From: Kordiimonas pumila
Lineage (GTDB): Bacteria; Pseudomonadota; Alphaproteobacteria; Sphingomonadales; Kordiimonadaceae
Length of the DNA stretch: 64,000 nucleotides
Assembly (NCBI RefSeq): GCF_015240255.1
Contig: NZ_CP061205.1
Location: 930,001-994,000 of the forward strand
Direction: 5' to 3'
Below are positions 24,513 through 33,921 of this stretch, piece after piece. Under the pieces are notes generated by a model. It did no database searches, was not told the DNA's origin, and saw only the letters and a program-made list of their open reading frames with translations. A program made the translations under genes and the position numbers. Position 1 is the first letter of the stretch; each line of letters opens with the position of its first letter.

Positions 24513-27098
24513 TTAGAAGTCGTATTTCAACCGCAGGCCAATAGTTCTTGGTGTGTTTGTTGAGGCAGATTCAAAGCTTGTACCCTGACGGTCAATATAA
24601 CCAATATAGGCCTCATCAAACAGATTGTGAGCAAACAGAGATACACTGTACCCCTCATCACTGCGCAGGCCTATCTGGAAATCAACCAGATCATAAGAAG
24701 GCAGTGCTATGTCAAGGTCGAGGTTAAAGTCGTTATAACGCTCGCCAGTATATTTGTAGGTAAGGTTACTAAAGAGAGTATGCTGGCTGAAGATGGGGCT
24801 TTCCCAGTTTAAAGACACTGAGAAGTTCTCTTTTGCGGAACCGGGTAGCCGGTCGCCTTTTTTACCTGTGACCCCGCCGGGCACATCTTCTTTCAATTTC
24901 GGGTCGCTTAGGGAACCATTAAAGGCAATATCCAGATAGTTATTTACTTGATATGCGAGGCTCAGTTCAATACCCGGAATTTCAGCTTTTCCGGCATTTT
25001 GGGTGGACCGTGCAAATGTTACCGGGTCCTGAACTACAAGCTGGATATCGGTATATTCAATCAAGTAAGCAGACAGGTTTGCAACCAGCCGTCCATCAAA
25101 CCATTTGGTTTTCAGGCCCAATTCATAATTCCACAGGCTATCTGAGTTATAGGTTGAAAAAGGGCTAATAATTGTAGGTTTGTTAAAGCCACCACGACGG
25201 TACCCCGATGTAGCCAGTGCATAGGCAAAAATATCGTCGTTTATTTGGTGCTCAAGGCTGAACTTATAAGTGTTTACATTTTCTTTTGTTTCAAAGGGAA
25301 TGCCCAGAAGCGCATCTGCGCCCGTAAGAACAACAAAGCTGCCTTCTTGCTTGAGATCAATGGTGTCATATTTAATGTGGGACCGACGATAGCCAACCTT
25401 GAAACTGGTTTTGGCTGTTAGGTCCATGCCTACTTCGGCATACACAGCTTTTTCATTGCTGTGGGCGGTGGCTGTATAGTCAATTGTTTCTTCGCCGTCC
25501 AGAATAGGAATAAAACCATATAGATACTGGGTCGGGCCATAATAGGTTATGAGCTGGTTTGCCAAGGTGTCACTGTCTTCATAGTAAGCACCTAAAATCC
25601 AGTTTATTTTTGTGTCATTTGACGAAACTAGGCGCAGTTCCAGAATGTCTGTTTGTGCGTCACCAGATACTCTGCCGGAATCTGGGTCAAGATAATCACA
25701 TACGCACCCAGACCGAATATCAACAAATTCTCTTTGGTCAAAGGCGAAGCCTGTTTTTAGGGTATTTCTGGTTGCGAGTAATGTTGTGATAAAGGCATCA
25801 AAATCATATTCCAGCTTCAGATTTAAAAATTCCTGAGAGTCAGTGTGTCTGCGGTCAATACCGCCAATACCTGTGCGGGCTTCTACATCAAAGGGAATAT
25901 CAGGCCCTTCATCACCTGCTATGCTCAGGTCACCGGGGTCTCGTGTTGTGGTTACAAAACTCGCGCCGGCATCAATTTTTTGATAAAGATATGTTAGATC
26001 TGTGGAAAACTTGTCTGTAATGTCCCAGTGGAACGCAAGGCGACCACCGTATGTTTCCTCATCGTTGGCATCCTTATTCCCTAATTCCACATTATCAATG
26101 AAACCGGCATTGTCGTAATAGTAACCAACCGCGCGAAGTGCCATTTTGTCAGACAAAGGCACGTTAACATAACCATGGCCACCGTAGTTTTCGCCGCCGT
26201 CATTTACATCAGAGAGATACATATCAAATCCGGCCGCAAACTCCTTTGGGTCGGGCTTGTTAGAAATATAGCGAACAATACCGCCCATGGCACTTCTGCC
26301 AAAAAGGGTGCCTTGTGGGCCTTTCAGTACTTCTACGCGCTCCATATCAACAAGGCGTATTTCCGCGGCACCACCGGATACGGCACTAAGTGCAAAGTCG
26401 TCAAAATAGGTCGCAATGGTTGAACTACCACTTTCCTGTGTGGATGTTGCAATGTTGCGGATAATGACCCGGTTTCTATTGGGGCCTTCAGTTGTAGCTG
26501 TTACACCCGGTACAGTATCAATAAACTGGCTGATACTATTATACCCTTTTTTTTCAAGTTCCTCACCGCCAAAGGCGCTGATGGTTAAGGCTGTTGTTTG
26601 AACACCCGTGGACCGCCGTGTGGCTGTAACCATAATTTCTTCAAACTGGATATGGCTATTGGTAACCGTGTCCATACTCTCATCATCATCAGAAACGGCA
26701 AGGCCTTCTTCATAATCAGCAGCAGTGTTAAAGGCGATTGTCTGGATAGAGGAACTTGAATATTGGTCAGTGAGGCGCGCTAGTGTACCAACAGCAATGG
26801 TGCGGTCATCAACCTGAATATACCGTAGGCCGCTGTCTTTAAGAACAGCTGAAAGGGCGCTGGTCAGCGTGTAGTTACCAGACAGGGTGCCAACGGTTTT
26901 TCCGGCGACATCCTCAGAAAATGAAGCGATTTGTATGCCATATTCACTGGATAGGTTTTGCAGCGCTGTCATGAGGGGTTGTTGCTGCATGTTAAGCGGG
27001 ATTGACTGTTTTGTTTGTACAGCCTGTACAGATGCTGCCCCCAGCGCAATAGATATAGCGGCCAAACTCACCGCGCTAAATTTTCTAAGCTTCTTCAT
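24513..27098 (-). CDS. TonB-dependent receptor with STN signalling domain (FecA-like transducer)
   Basis: The 861-residue outer-membrane receptor has a signal peptide and then an STN domain (about residues 35-110, SIPLNMQQQPLMTALQNLS) that talks to a FecR anti-sigma. The TonB box region IQFEEIMVTATRR comes next, followed by a plug (VEVLKGPQGTLFGRSAMGG) and a 22-strand barrel ending in aromatic F. STN-bearing receptors both import a ligand and induce their own operon. The sigma factor and FecR genes diverge from it across 236 bases, and two exported hydrolases follow. The ligand is unidentified. Confidence 0.92.
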   Translation of the reverse strand: MKKLRKFSAVSLAAISIALGAASVQAVQTKQSIPLNMQQQPLMTALQNLSSEYGIQIASFSEDVAGKTVGTLSGNYTLTSALSAVLKDSGLRYIQVDDRTIAVGTLARLTDQYSSSSIQTIAFNTAADYEEGLAVSDDDESMDTVTNSHIQFEEIMVTATRRSTGVQTTALTISAFGGEELEKKGYNSISQFIDTVPGVTATTEGPNRNRVIIRNIATSTQESGSSTIATYFDDFALSAVSGGAAEIRLVDMERVEVLKGPQGTLFGRSAMGGIVRYISNKPDPKEFAAGFDMYLSDVNDGGENYGGHGYVNVPLSDKMALRAVGYYYDNAGFIDNVELGNKDANDEETYGGRLAFHWDITDKFSTDLTYLYQKIDAGASFVTTTRDPGDLSIAGDEGPDIPFDVEARTGIGGIDRRHTDSQEFLNLKLEYDFDAFITTLLATRNTLKTGFAFDQREFVDIRSGCVCDYLDPDSGRVSGDAQTDILELRLVSSNDTKINWILGAYYEDSDTLANQLITYYGPTQYLYGFIPILDGEETIDYTATAHSNEKAVYAEVGMDLTAKTSFKVGYRRSHIKYDTIDLKQEGSFVVLTGADALLGIPFETKENVNTYKFSLEHQINDDIFAYALATSGYRRGGFNKPTIISPFSTYNSDSLWNYELGLKTKWFDGRLVANLSAYLIEYTDIQLVVQDPVTFARSTQNAGKAEIPGIELSLAYQVNNYLDIAFNGSLSDPKLKEDVPGGVTGKKGDRLPGSAKENFSVSLNWESPIFSQHTLFSNLTYKYTGERYNDFNLDLDIALPSYDLVDFQIGLRSDEGYSVSLFAHNLFDEAYIGYIDRQGTSFESASTNTPRTIGLRLKYDF

Positions 27099-27334
27099 TT
27101 TCTTCCTCTCCTAATATGTTCTGGCGCTTCCTTATGCGCCTTAGGATGAAAGAGCAGGCGGTGATGGAAAAATGGGTACAAAAAGCCTATAATAATTTTT
27201 GGATGGCGACTAGCGAGACTGGGCGCGGAAAACTTATTGATCAAAAAAGTACCCAAGTTAGGCCAAGGGACCGCTCTTTCACTAAGAAGGATGTTATGAG
27301 TTTGCTATAACAGTTGAGGCCGGAGCAGGAAGAC

Positions 27335-27868
27335 GTGTCAAAAACGCGGAACATAAGCCAGAAAATGCACCCACACTGGCCGGTATGGAAAGCCTATGCA
27401 CCGCGGCTTCACCGGTTTCTCATGTCTAAACTATCCAGCCATGATGAAGCGCAGGACTTGATGCAAGAGGCTTATTTGCGCCTTATTCGTATTGAAAAGC
27501 CTGAACTGGTGCGGCACCCTGAAGCGTATCTGTTTCGCATAGCGTCTAATCTGGTTGGTGAAATGTTCCTTAAAAAGGCTCAGGCGCCAAAAGAAGTGGC
27601 GATTGAGGATATCGCTGAGACCAATGAAGAAGGTGACAAGGGTGCATTTGCGCATACTGTTTACATAAAGCAGGAACTCAAAAACCTAGAAGATATATTT
27701 GCCGAACTCCCCCCGCTATATAGAGAAGTAGTAATGCTCCGTAAACGAGATGGCCTTAGTCATGCTGAAATTGCCGAACGGCTTGAGATTTCACCCCATA
27801 CCGTCCATAAATATCTGACACGCGCGTTAACCGAATGCCGAATTCGCTGGGTGGAGAAAAACCAATGA
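27335..27868 (+). CDS. FecI-type ECF sigma factor
   Basis: The 177-residue product has sigma region 2 (LHRFLMSKL, HDEAQDLMQEAYLRLIRI) and region 4 (LEDIFAELPPLYREVVMLRKRDGLSHAEIAERLEISPHTVHKY, key part SHAEIAERLEIS), with no region 3, as in extracytoplasmic-function sigma factors. GTG at 27335 has AGGA five bases upstream and is preferred to TTG 27314. Its stop overlaps the fecR start as ATGA. By analogy with FecI it should drive the divergent receptor operon. Confidence 0.9.
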   Translation: MSKTRNISQKMHPHWPVWKAYAPRLHRFLMSKLSSHDEAQDLMQEAYLRLIRIEKPELVRHPEAYLFRIASNLVGEMFLKKAQAPKEVAIEDIAETNEEGDKGAFAHTVYIKQELKNLEDIFAELPPLYREVVMLRKRDGLSHAEIAERLEISPHTVHKYLTRALTECRIRWVEKNQ

Positions 27869-29019
27869 GCAAAATATCCACAAAACAGCGAGCTATAATT
27901 GAAGAAGCAAGCGACTGGGTTGTGCGGCTTGATGGCGCACCGCTTGGTGTGCCGGAGCAAAAAGAACTGGCTGATTGGCTTCAGGCTTCCCCTGAAAATG
28001 TGCGCGAGTTCCTATTTGCGGCAACCACTTTTCACGCGCTTGCAGATATTGAAACATCAGAGCGATTACCTATTGATCTGCTTCTTGCCGAGAAAGCACC
28101 CAGTGTCGTACCGCTGTTCCGTAAAAGCGCAGAGGAACAGATTTTTGATCATAAGGATGCAGTGCCGGTGCGTTCTTTTAGCAAGGTATGGAAACCCTTG
28201 GCGCTTATTGCAGCAACTTTGTTATTTGTTGCTGTGTCGGCCACCACGTTTTGGCAAACAGCACCGGATATAGCAGAGCAGGAAGTTGCCTATAGCACGG
28301 TGGTAGGTGAGCAGCGCAGTGTCTCTCTCATCGATGGTTCGGTAATCTATCTGAATACAAACTCAAAAGTTGCTGTTCTTTATAAGGATAATGAACGTGC
28401 TATACAGCTGATTGAAGGCGAGGCTCTGTTCAAGGTTACACATGACCCAACTAGGCCTTTCAGGGTTTATGCGGGTGGTGCGATCGCAGAAGCAGTTGGC
28501 ACTACTTTTAATGTATACAGGCGGCACGACCAAACAGATGTTGCGGTTGTGGAAGGCAGGGTTGCAGTTTCGCCTATTGGTGAAACCGCATCAGCGCAGA
28601 CTATAGATTCTGAAAGTATGCAGGATTTTGATAAAATCGGGTCTGCAAAAAAACATCAGGCAAAGCTGTATCTTACAAAGGGCCAAGAAGCCGCCGTTGG
28701 TTTAAGCGGCACAATTGCGCCAGTTCGAATGCGAGCAACAGATGATATTATGTCGTGGCGCAACAGGCGATTGGTGTTTGAAGCGGCTCCGCTTGAAGCA
28801 ATCGCGCGGGAATTCAACCGGTATAACAAAGTGAAAATTGTTATTGCTGATCCGCTTATCTCGAAGGTTGAATTTGATGGTGTTTTTGACGCCGATGACC
28901 CGGAAGCGTTTATCCGCTTTTTGAAGTTAACAGGTAGTATTGAAGCCGTGCGCACCTCTGAACATGAGATACAGCTTCGAAAAATGCTAAAACCTAAGGT
29001 GGCCGAGCAAAAGGTTTAG
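27865..29019 (+). CDS. FecR-type anti-sigma / sigma regulator
   Basis: The 384-residue product has a cytoplasmic N-terminal segment (ASDWVVRLDGAPLGVPEQKELADWL, DUF4880-like). One membrane helix follows (LALIAATLLFVAVSATTFW, about 110-128), then a periplasmic FecR domain (VGEQRSVSLIDGSVIYLNTNS) and a C-terminal STN-contacting region (LVFEAAPLEAIAREFNRYN). FecR holds the sigma factor until the receptor's STN domain reports ligand. The start codon overlaps the sigma stop, ensuring coupled translation. Confidence 0.92.
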   Translation: MSKISTKQRAIIEEASDWVVRLDGAPLGVPEQKELADWLQASPENVREFLFAATTFHALADIETSERLPIDLLLAEKAPSVVPLFRKSAEEQIFDHKDAVPVRSFSKVWKPLALIAATLLFVAVSATTFWQTAPDIAEQEVAYSTVVGEQRSVSLIDGSVIYLNTNSKVAVLYKDNERAIQLIEGEALFKVTHDPTRPFRVYAGGAIAEAVGTTFNVYRRHDQTDVAVVEGRVAVSPIGETASAQTIDSESMQDFDKIGSAKKHQAKLYLTKGQEAAVGLSGTIAPVRMRATDDIMSWRNRRLVFEAAPLEAIAREFNRYNKVKIVIADPLISKVEFDGVFDADDPEAFIRFLKLTGSIEAVRTSEHEIQLRKMLKPKVAEQKV

Positions 29020-29169
29020 CATCGGTGTTTTGAGTGTGCCCTTGCATTTACTATTCGTTGTTTTGGTATGTCGGCTAAAGTTTTATCGTAGCTTCTACCT
29101 GAGTAACCGCTTTTATTTACGGAATAAAATCCCTAAAGTGCCACAGGGCTTTGAACATATTTAGGGTAT

Positions 29170-29886
29170 GTGATTGTGCAAAAAGGATGGCTGCGGCTTC
29201 CATTTCTATGTCTTCTCTTATGCTGTTGCTCCGTAACAGTAGTGGCCGGCCAGCCTGACTGGTCTGAAGAAAAAGTTGGCCGCTTGGCGGTTAAGGCTGA
29301 CCGGGCTGCAACGCAGAAAAACTGGACAAAAGCTATCCGCTACGGTGAGGAAATGCTGGAGGGTGCCTCTGCCTTATATGGAGAGACTGACGAAGATTAT
29401 TTAAACCGATTGAAAACCCTTAATCGGTATTATGATAAAGCAGGCCGCCTGCTTGAAGTTAGCGATCAAGTTATAAAAGCCTACCAGCTTTCTAAAACCA
29501 GCCTTGGCCCCCGGCATCATATTTCAGAACTTAGCAGGCTGCTGTATTACAAACTGCTCATTGCCAAGAAAGACTATAGCGCGGCGGTGGTGGTTGTTCA
29601 GGAAAATATTGCGCTGCTTTCTGATAGCGAAGATGACAAATTTAAACGCCTCCATTATATGGAGCAGCTTTTTTCGCTTTATGGCCTGTTGCAGCAGCGT
29701 AGCCTTGAAGAGCAGACGTTACTTGAGATGCTAGATCTTAGCAAAGAGCTAATGGGGCCGGACAGCGCCGAGAATATGCCCATTATTTTAAATTTGGCGA
29801 ACAGCTATTGTCGGCAAAATAAGGTCGAGGCCTTCAATGCTCTTATGAAATTGTATGACCTTAAGTATACCTGCCCGTTTTATTGA
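29170..29886 (+). CDS. Exported helical (TPR-like) protein of unknown function
   Basis: The 238-residue product begins with a hydrophobic export signal rich in Cys/Leu (LPFLCLLLCCCSVTVVAG). The remainder consists of paired amphipathic helices of TPR type (WTKAIRYGEEMLEGASALYG, YSAAVVVVQENIALL, LLEMLDLSKELMG). No specific family is recognised. It follows fecR by 150 bases in the same direction and may be an accessory of that signalling unit. The start is GTG at 29170 or GTG at 29176; no ATG is suitable. Confidence 0.6.
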   Translation: MIVQKGWLRLPFLCLLLCCCSVTVVAGQPDWSEEKVGRLAVKADRAATQKNWTKAIRYGEEMLEGASALYGETDEDYLNRLKTLNRYYDKAGRLLEVSDQVIKAYQLSKTSLGPRHHISELSRLLYYKLLIAKKDYSAAVVVVQENIALLSDSEDDKFKRLHYMEQLFSLYGLLQQRSLEEQTLLEMLDLSKELMGPDSAENMPIILNLANSYCRQNKVEAFNALMKLYDLKYTCPFY

Positions 29887-30155
29887 GCTGTCTTTGGGGT
29901 GCAAGGGCCATATTATACGCCGAGGCTTGAATTGTTTCCACTGAGTATACATATACCGAATGCGGTCACAGAGCAGTAGTTTTACTACTCGACCCCCAAT
30001 CGTGCGCTTTGTGGCCGCACCTTCTTATCAGGGGTGTTCCCCGAAAATGCTATTCCCAATGATACAGTGAGATACTGAGTCCACACGGCACCATAAAGGC
30101 GTTGTCTCTTTTCAGGTCGACTAGGTTTTCGTGCAGGTGTTTTTAAACGTGGCAT
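29887..30155. other. Gene-poor stretch
   Basis: The 330 bases between the TPR-like gene and the second TonB receptor hold only the receptor's terminator at their right end. A minus-strand open frame here overlaps that terminator and has no recognisable protein content, so no gene is called. Confidence 0.6.
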
Positions 30156-30192
30156 AAAAACACCCCGCCTGCGCTTGATACGCGGCGGGGTG
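30156..30192 (-). terminator. Rho-independent terminator of the second TonB receptor
   Basis: CACCCCGCC (30161-30169) pairs with GGCGGGGTG (30184-30192), with extra pairs inside. The AAAAA on the left gives the U-tract on the minus strand. Confidence 0.9.
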
Positions 30193-30216
30193 AATAGGGA
30201 GGAAAGCAAGGTATAA

Positions 30217-32448
30217 TTAAAACTCGTAATCCAGCCGCACGCCAAAGCTTCTTGGTTTGGTGTAAGATGCTGTCGCACTAAGGCCAACAAAGCCGGGGCT
30301 TACGAAAATGTTATTCAGTTCGGTATCATTTTCAATGTTGGTGACATAACCAGTAATGGATAGCCCAGAATCGCCAGCATAATAGGTTATTGTAGCATCG
30401 GTTTTGGTGTTAGGGGCCTGCCGGTCAATAAGCGGATCATTATATTCGCGCATAAAGAGCTCACTGTGCCATGATGAATTGATCGCTGCAACAATGCTGC
30501 CTTTATCACCCAGTTCAATACCGTATTGTAGGCCAACACTGATTGTGTGATTGGCCACATATGGAACTGTGTTACCTGCAAGGTCTGTCCGGCCCAAGCC
30601 CTCTGGGTCACCCGGGTTGAAAACCGGGTTAGGGTCACGGGGATCAGTATTATAATATTCGTCGAATTTGGCACTAATGTATGAGTAGGCCGCATTCATC
30701 AGCAGGTTTTCTGTAATCTCGAACTGGGTGTCAATTTCCAGACCGTATAAGGTACTGCCTGCAGCGTTTGTTGTTAGCTGGCCGGGAGCATTGTTCACCG
30801 TTGTAAGGGTGGTGAGCTGCATATCGTTATAGCTGTAATAGAAGGCATCAGCGTTGATCTGCATCCGTCCGTCAAAGGGGTTGGATTTAATGCCTACTTC
30901 ATAAGCGTCGACCGTTTCAGCGTCGTATGGTGCGCCGCTTGACGAAATATTAAAGCCGCCAGCCTTATAGCCTGTTGAAGCACTGGCATACACAAAGACA
31001 TCTTCACTGGCATCCCATTCAATGCCTGCTTTCCATGTGACCTGCGAGAAATCAACTTCAACATCGATCAGGTCTGGTGGGAACGGCGCCCCAAAGTTAC
31101 CACGGGTAATTTTAGAGCCGCTTTTTTTATCTTTCGTGTAGCGAATACCGCCTGACAGGCGGAATGTGTCTGATAGGGCATATTTTACATTACTGAAGGC
31201 GGCTTTTGTTGAGCCTGAACCGTATTCATCGAGTAAAAAATCTGGCAGGTTGATAAAAACAGTGCCGCCGCCGACAAGGCCGTTTAGGCGCACACGGCGG
31301 AAAATATAGGTGTCTTCAGAGAAATAATAAGCACCCAGCATCCATTCAAGGGGGCCGTCTGTGTTCGACGCTAAACGGAACTCAACACTTTCTGCTTCGT
31401 TTTCCTGATCTTTGTTAAAGAGGCTCACCTCCACAGGGGAACCGTCAAAGTCTTGCAGAATGTTTGTGTCCTGCCAGAATTTACCGGCCTGCAGGAAGGC
31501 ATCCACACCGCCAAAAGACTTTTCAACGCGCAGGAAGCCATAGGTGGTTTCGGTATCATTATAGCCCGAAATTTCGCTGTTGTTTACAAGTGGATCAGCA
31601 GGGTCTGTTGGTACAGTTGCCAGTAGGGCCTGTGTTGGGCCGGGGCCACCTATGTTACGTTCAAGGTACTTCATGGCAATACCTGTGCCGTTCAGTTTGC
31701 TATAGTTCAGTGCCAAAAGTATCTTGAGATCTTCTTTATTATCATACTGTAGCTGCCCGCGCATAGTCAGGTCGCCGTCTGTGCCATAAAAAGGCCTTGT
31801 GCCGGGCGCGCCAGAGTTGTTTTTAACGTAACCATCTTCTTCTGTATGTACGAGGGAGAAGCGGCTGGATACAGTTTCACTGAGCGGTATGTTTAAAATG
31901 CCGCGCATTTCAACAAGATCGCGGTTGCCGTAACTAAAGCCCATTTCGCCCTCAAACTCGTCGCTGGGCGCGTTGGAAATAACATTCACCACACCGCCGG
32001 TTGCGTTACGGCCATAAAGGGTGCCTTGTGGGCCTTTCAAAACCTCAACGCGGCTAATGTCATAAAACACAGCGCTACCACCAGCAGGACGCGGGATATA
32101 GAAGCCATCGTTATAGAAGGCAACGCCTGAATCAGAGATGGATGTTGTACCCTGAAGGCCAATACCGCGCATGGCAATTTTGAAGCCGTCCTGTTCCTGC
32201 CCGACATGCAGGTTTGGAATATAAGACTGCAGATTTGATACATCATCGATGCCCCGGCGCTCCAGTGTTTCGCCACTGAAGGCTGAAATTGCTACAGCTG
32301 TATTTTGCAGGTTGGCTTCGCGTTTTTCGGCGGTCACAACAATTTCTTCAATGCTGAAAAGGGCCTTGGACCCAGTGTCTTGTGCCTGTAAAGTAGCAGG
32401 CGCTAGCAGCGCTAACACCATAACACTTGGACGGATGCTCATTCTCAT
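30217..32448 (-). CDS. TonB-dependent receptor (no STN domain)
   Basis: The 743-residue outer-membrane receptor has a signal peptide (MVLALLAPATLQAQ), a TonB box region IEEIVVTAEKREANLQ, a plug with VEVLKGPQGTLYGRNATGG and a beta-barrel ending in DYEF. Receptors of this subgroup import siderophores, vitamins, glycans or aromatic compounds; nothing nearby fixes the ligand. It lacks the STN domain of the 24.5-kb receptor and so is not a signalling transducer. A Fur-like box lies about 340 bases upstream. Confidence 0.9.
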   Translation of the reverse strand: MRMSIRPSVMVLALLAPATLQAQDTGSKALFSIEEIVVTAEKREANLQNTAVAISAFSGETLERRGIDDVSNLQSYIPNLHVGQEQDGFKIAMRGIGLQGTTSISDSGVAFYNDGFYIPRPAGGSAVFYDISRVEVLKGPQGTLYGRNATGGVVNVISNAPSDEFEGEMGFSYGNRDLVEMRGILNIPLSETVSSRFSLVHTEEDGYVKNNSGAPGTRPFYGTDGDLTMRGQLQYDNKEDLKILLALNYSKLNGTGIAMKYLERNIGGPGPTQALLATVPTDPADPLVNNSEISGYNDTETTYGFLRVEKSFGGVDAFLQAGKFWQDTNILQDFDGSPVEVSLFNKDQENEAESVEFRLASNTDGPLEWMLGAYYFSEDTYIFRRVRLNGLVGGGTVFINLPDFLLDEYGSGSTKAAFSNVKYALSDTFRLSGGIRYTKDKKSGSKITRGNFGAPFPPDLIDVEVDFSQVTWKAGIEWDASEDVFVYASASTGYKAGGFNISSSGAPYDAETVDAYEVGIKSNPFDGRMQINADAFYYSYNDMQLTTLTTVNNAPGQLTTNAAGSTLYGLEIDTQFEITENLLMNAAYSYISAKFDEYYNTDPRDPNPVFNPGDPEGLGRTDLAGNTVPYVANHTISVGLQYGIELGDKGSIVAAINSSWHSELFMREYNDPLIDRQAPNTKTDATITYYAGDSGLSITGYVTNIENDTELNNIFVSPGFVGLSATASYTKPRSFGVRLDYEF

Positions 32449-32946
32449 TTTTTTCCCCTAAACTGGATGCACGGGCTCAATTCATGCCTAAGTTTTTCGC
32501 GCAGTTTCTTCCCCAAGAATTCAAGCGCATTACCTCTTCCCCAAGGTTTATCATGCACTCTTTTGATAACCCCTCATAACGATAGAGGGCTTTCAGGTAT
32601 CCTTGCTGTTAGTAGATACTCTATTTACATATTTAGTCAAGCAATAAATGGATACAGTTTTTATGAATGTGGTTTGATTAAGTTTAATTTATTCATTGAA
32701 AAAACACCATCATCATAGTCTGACGTTTCATTTTTTTTACAATAAATCCTTTATATACAGTAATTAATGGCGTTATGTTGGCAGTGTGATTATCATTATA
32801 AGGAGTTGTGCGTTGGGTGCGGCGGGTAAGTTATTTTTATAAAGTGAATACACTTTTTGTAAAACATGGTTTATAATGCCTACACCTTTGTCATGTCGTA
32901 TAAAAGGTGTGGCTAAGGTGGTTATAGATAGAACGGGTTCATTACT
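32449..32946. other. AT-rich intergenic region between divergent genes, with a Fur-like box
   Basis: No convincing gene is present in these 498 bases. The stretch TGATTATCATTAT at 32787-32799 matches 13 consecutive positions of the reverse-complemented Fur consensus. It lies about 150 bases from the metallo-hydrolase start and 340 from the receptor start, so either could be the target. Confidence 0.5.
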
Positions 32947-33921
32947 ATGCGTGTGGCATTTTTAGTTATTTTTCAGGTTTTGGCTTTTTTGTGTTGTGCG
33001 TCTGGCCTTTTAAGGGTGCATGCAGGCGAGGAAGAAAAGGCAGGTCTTACCCTCACAATTTTAGGCTCAGGAACACCGGTTCCCAGCGCTACGCAGTTTG
33101 GTACTGCTATTTTGGTGCAGGCTGGGGATCAGGCCTTGTTGTTTGATTGTGGTCGTGGCTGCACCACCCGCCTCGCTGAGGTTGACCCGGCTTTAATTCC
33201 AAAAGTTAACCACCTGTTTGTAACGCACCTACATTCAGACCATATTGTGGGCATAGATGACCTGTGGCTCAATGGTTGGGTGCAGGGCAGAACGGCACCT
33301 TTGGCCATTTGGGGACCTGAGGGAACCACAGAGATGATGCATAATATGGCGAAGACATTTCAGTATGATATCAACAAGCGTTATGAAGACGGTGTGCCAG
33401 CAACCCGTTCTGGCCTTGATGACGCTTTTGCTGATATTACCCATAATGGTACTGTGTATGATAACGGCGGGTTAAGGGTAATAGCTTTTGAGGTAGACCA
33501 CTCGACTGTTAAGCCTGCATGGGGGTACCGTGTTGAATATAAGGGTAAGGTGGTTATGATTTCAGGCGATACCACGCTTACAGATAGTTTATATACATAC
33601 GGGAAAGGGGCTGATGTTATTGTGCAGGAGGTGATGTCACCAGCTCTGATAGCGTATCTTGAAAGCCACTTTAAACCGGAACAGGTTGCAAGAATTGTTG
33701 GTTACCACACAACAGCAGGGCAAGCGGCAAAGCTATTTGCCCAAACCCGCCCGCGACTTGCTGTATATTATCACACCAGAAATGACGGTGCTTTTGCCCA
33801 AACCCTTCTTGATGAAACCCGCAAAGGTTACGGCGGTGCTGTTGAGGTTGGTTATGACCTGATGCAAATTATTGTGGGTGATACTATTATTGTGCAACAT
33901 GCACCAGATCCAGCCCCTTAA
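32947..33921 (+). CDS. Exported metallo-beta-lactamase-fold hydrolase, RNase Z/arylsulfatase-like branch
   Basis: The 324-residue product has a signal peptide (FLVIFQVLAFLCCASG). The metallo-beta-lactamase fold has the zinc motif THLHSDH (about residues 98-104), the metal-bridging aspartate in ISGDTT and a late histidine in YYHTRN. The opening TLTILGSGTPVPSATQFG resembles RNase Z and AtsA-type sulfatases, but the signal peptide argues against an RNA substrate. The real substrate is unknown. The gene ends base-to-base against the convergent avtA stop. Confidence 0.85.
   Translation: MRVAFLVIFQVLAFLCCASGLLRVHAGEEEKAGLTLTILGSGTPVPSATQFGTAILVQAGDQALLFDCGRGCTTRLAEVDPALIPKVNHLFVTHLHSDHIVGIDDLWLNGWVQGRTAPLAIWGPEGTTEMMHNMAKTFQYDINKRYEDGVPATRSGLDDAFADITHNGTVYDNGGLRVIAFEVDHSTVKPAWGYRVEYKGKVVMISGDTTLTDSLYTYGKGADVIVQEVMSPALIAYLESHFKPEQVARIVGYHTTAGQAAKLFAQTRPRLAVYYHTRNDGAFAQTLLDETRKGYGGAVEVGYDLMQIIVGDTIIVQHAPDPAP

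Noticed and set aside
27116-27310. A 64-codon plus-strand frame before the sigma factor gene
   Set aside because: It lies in the divergent promoter region, its composition is not protein-like and it has no family features.
29985-30290. A 101-codon minus-strand frame after the second TonB receptor
   Set aside because: It overlaps the receptor's own 3' end and terminator, is Arg/Pro-rich and has no protein-like features or ribosome site.
32947-33921. Ribonuclease Z
   Set aside because: A clear signal peptide and the absence of the RNase Z exosite make an exported hydrolase more likely.
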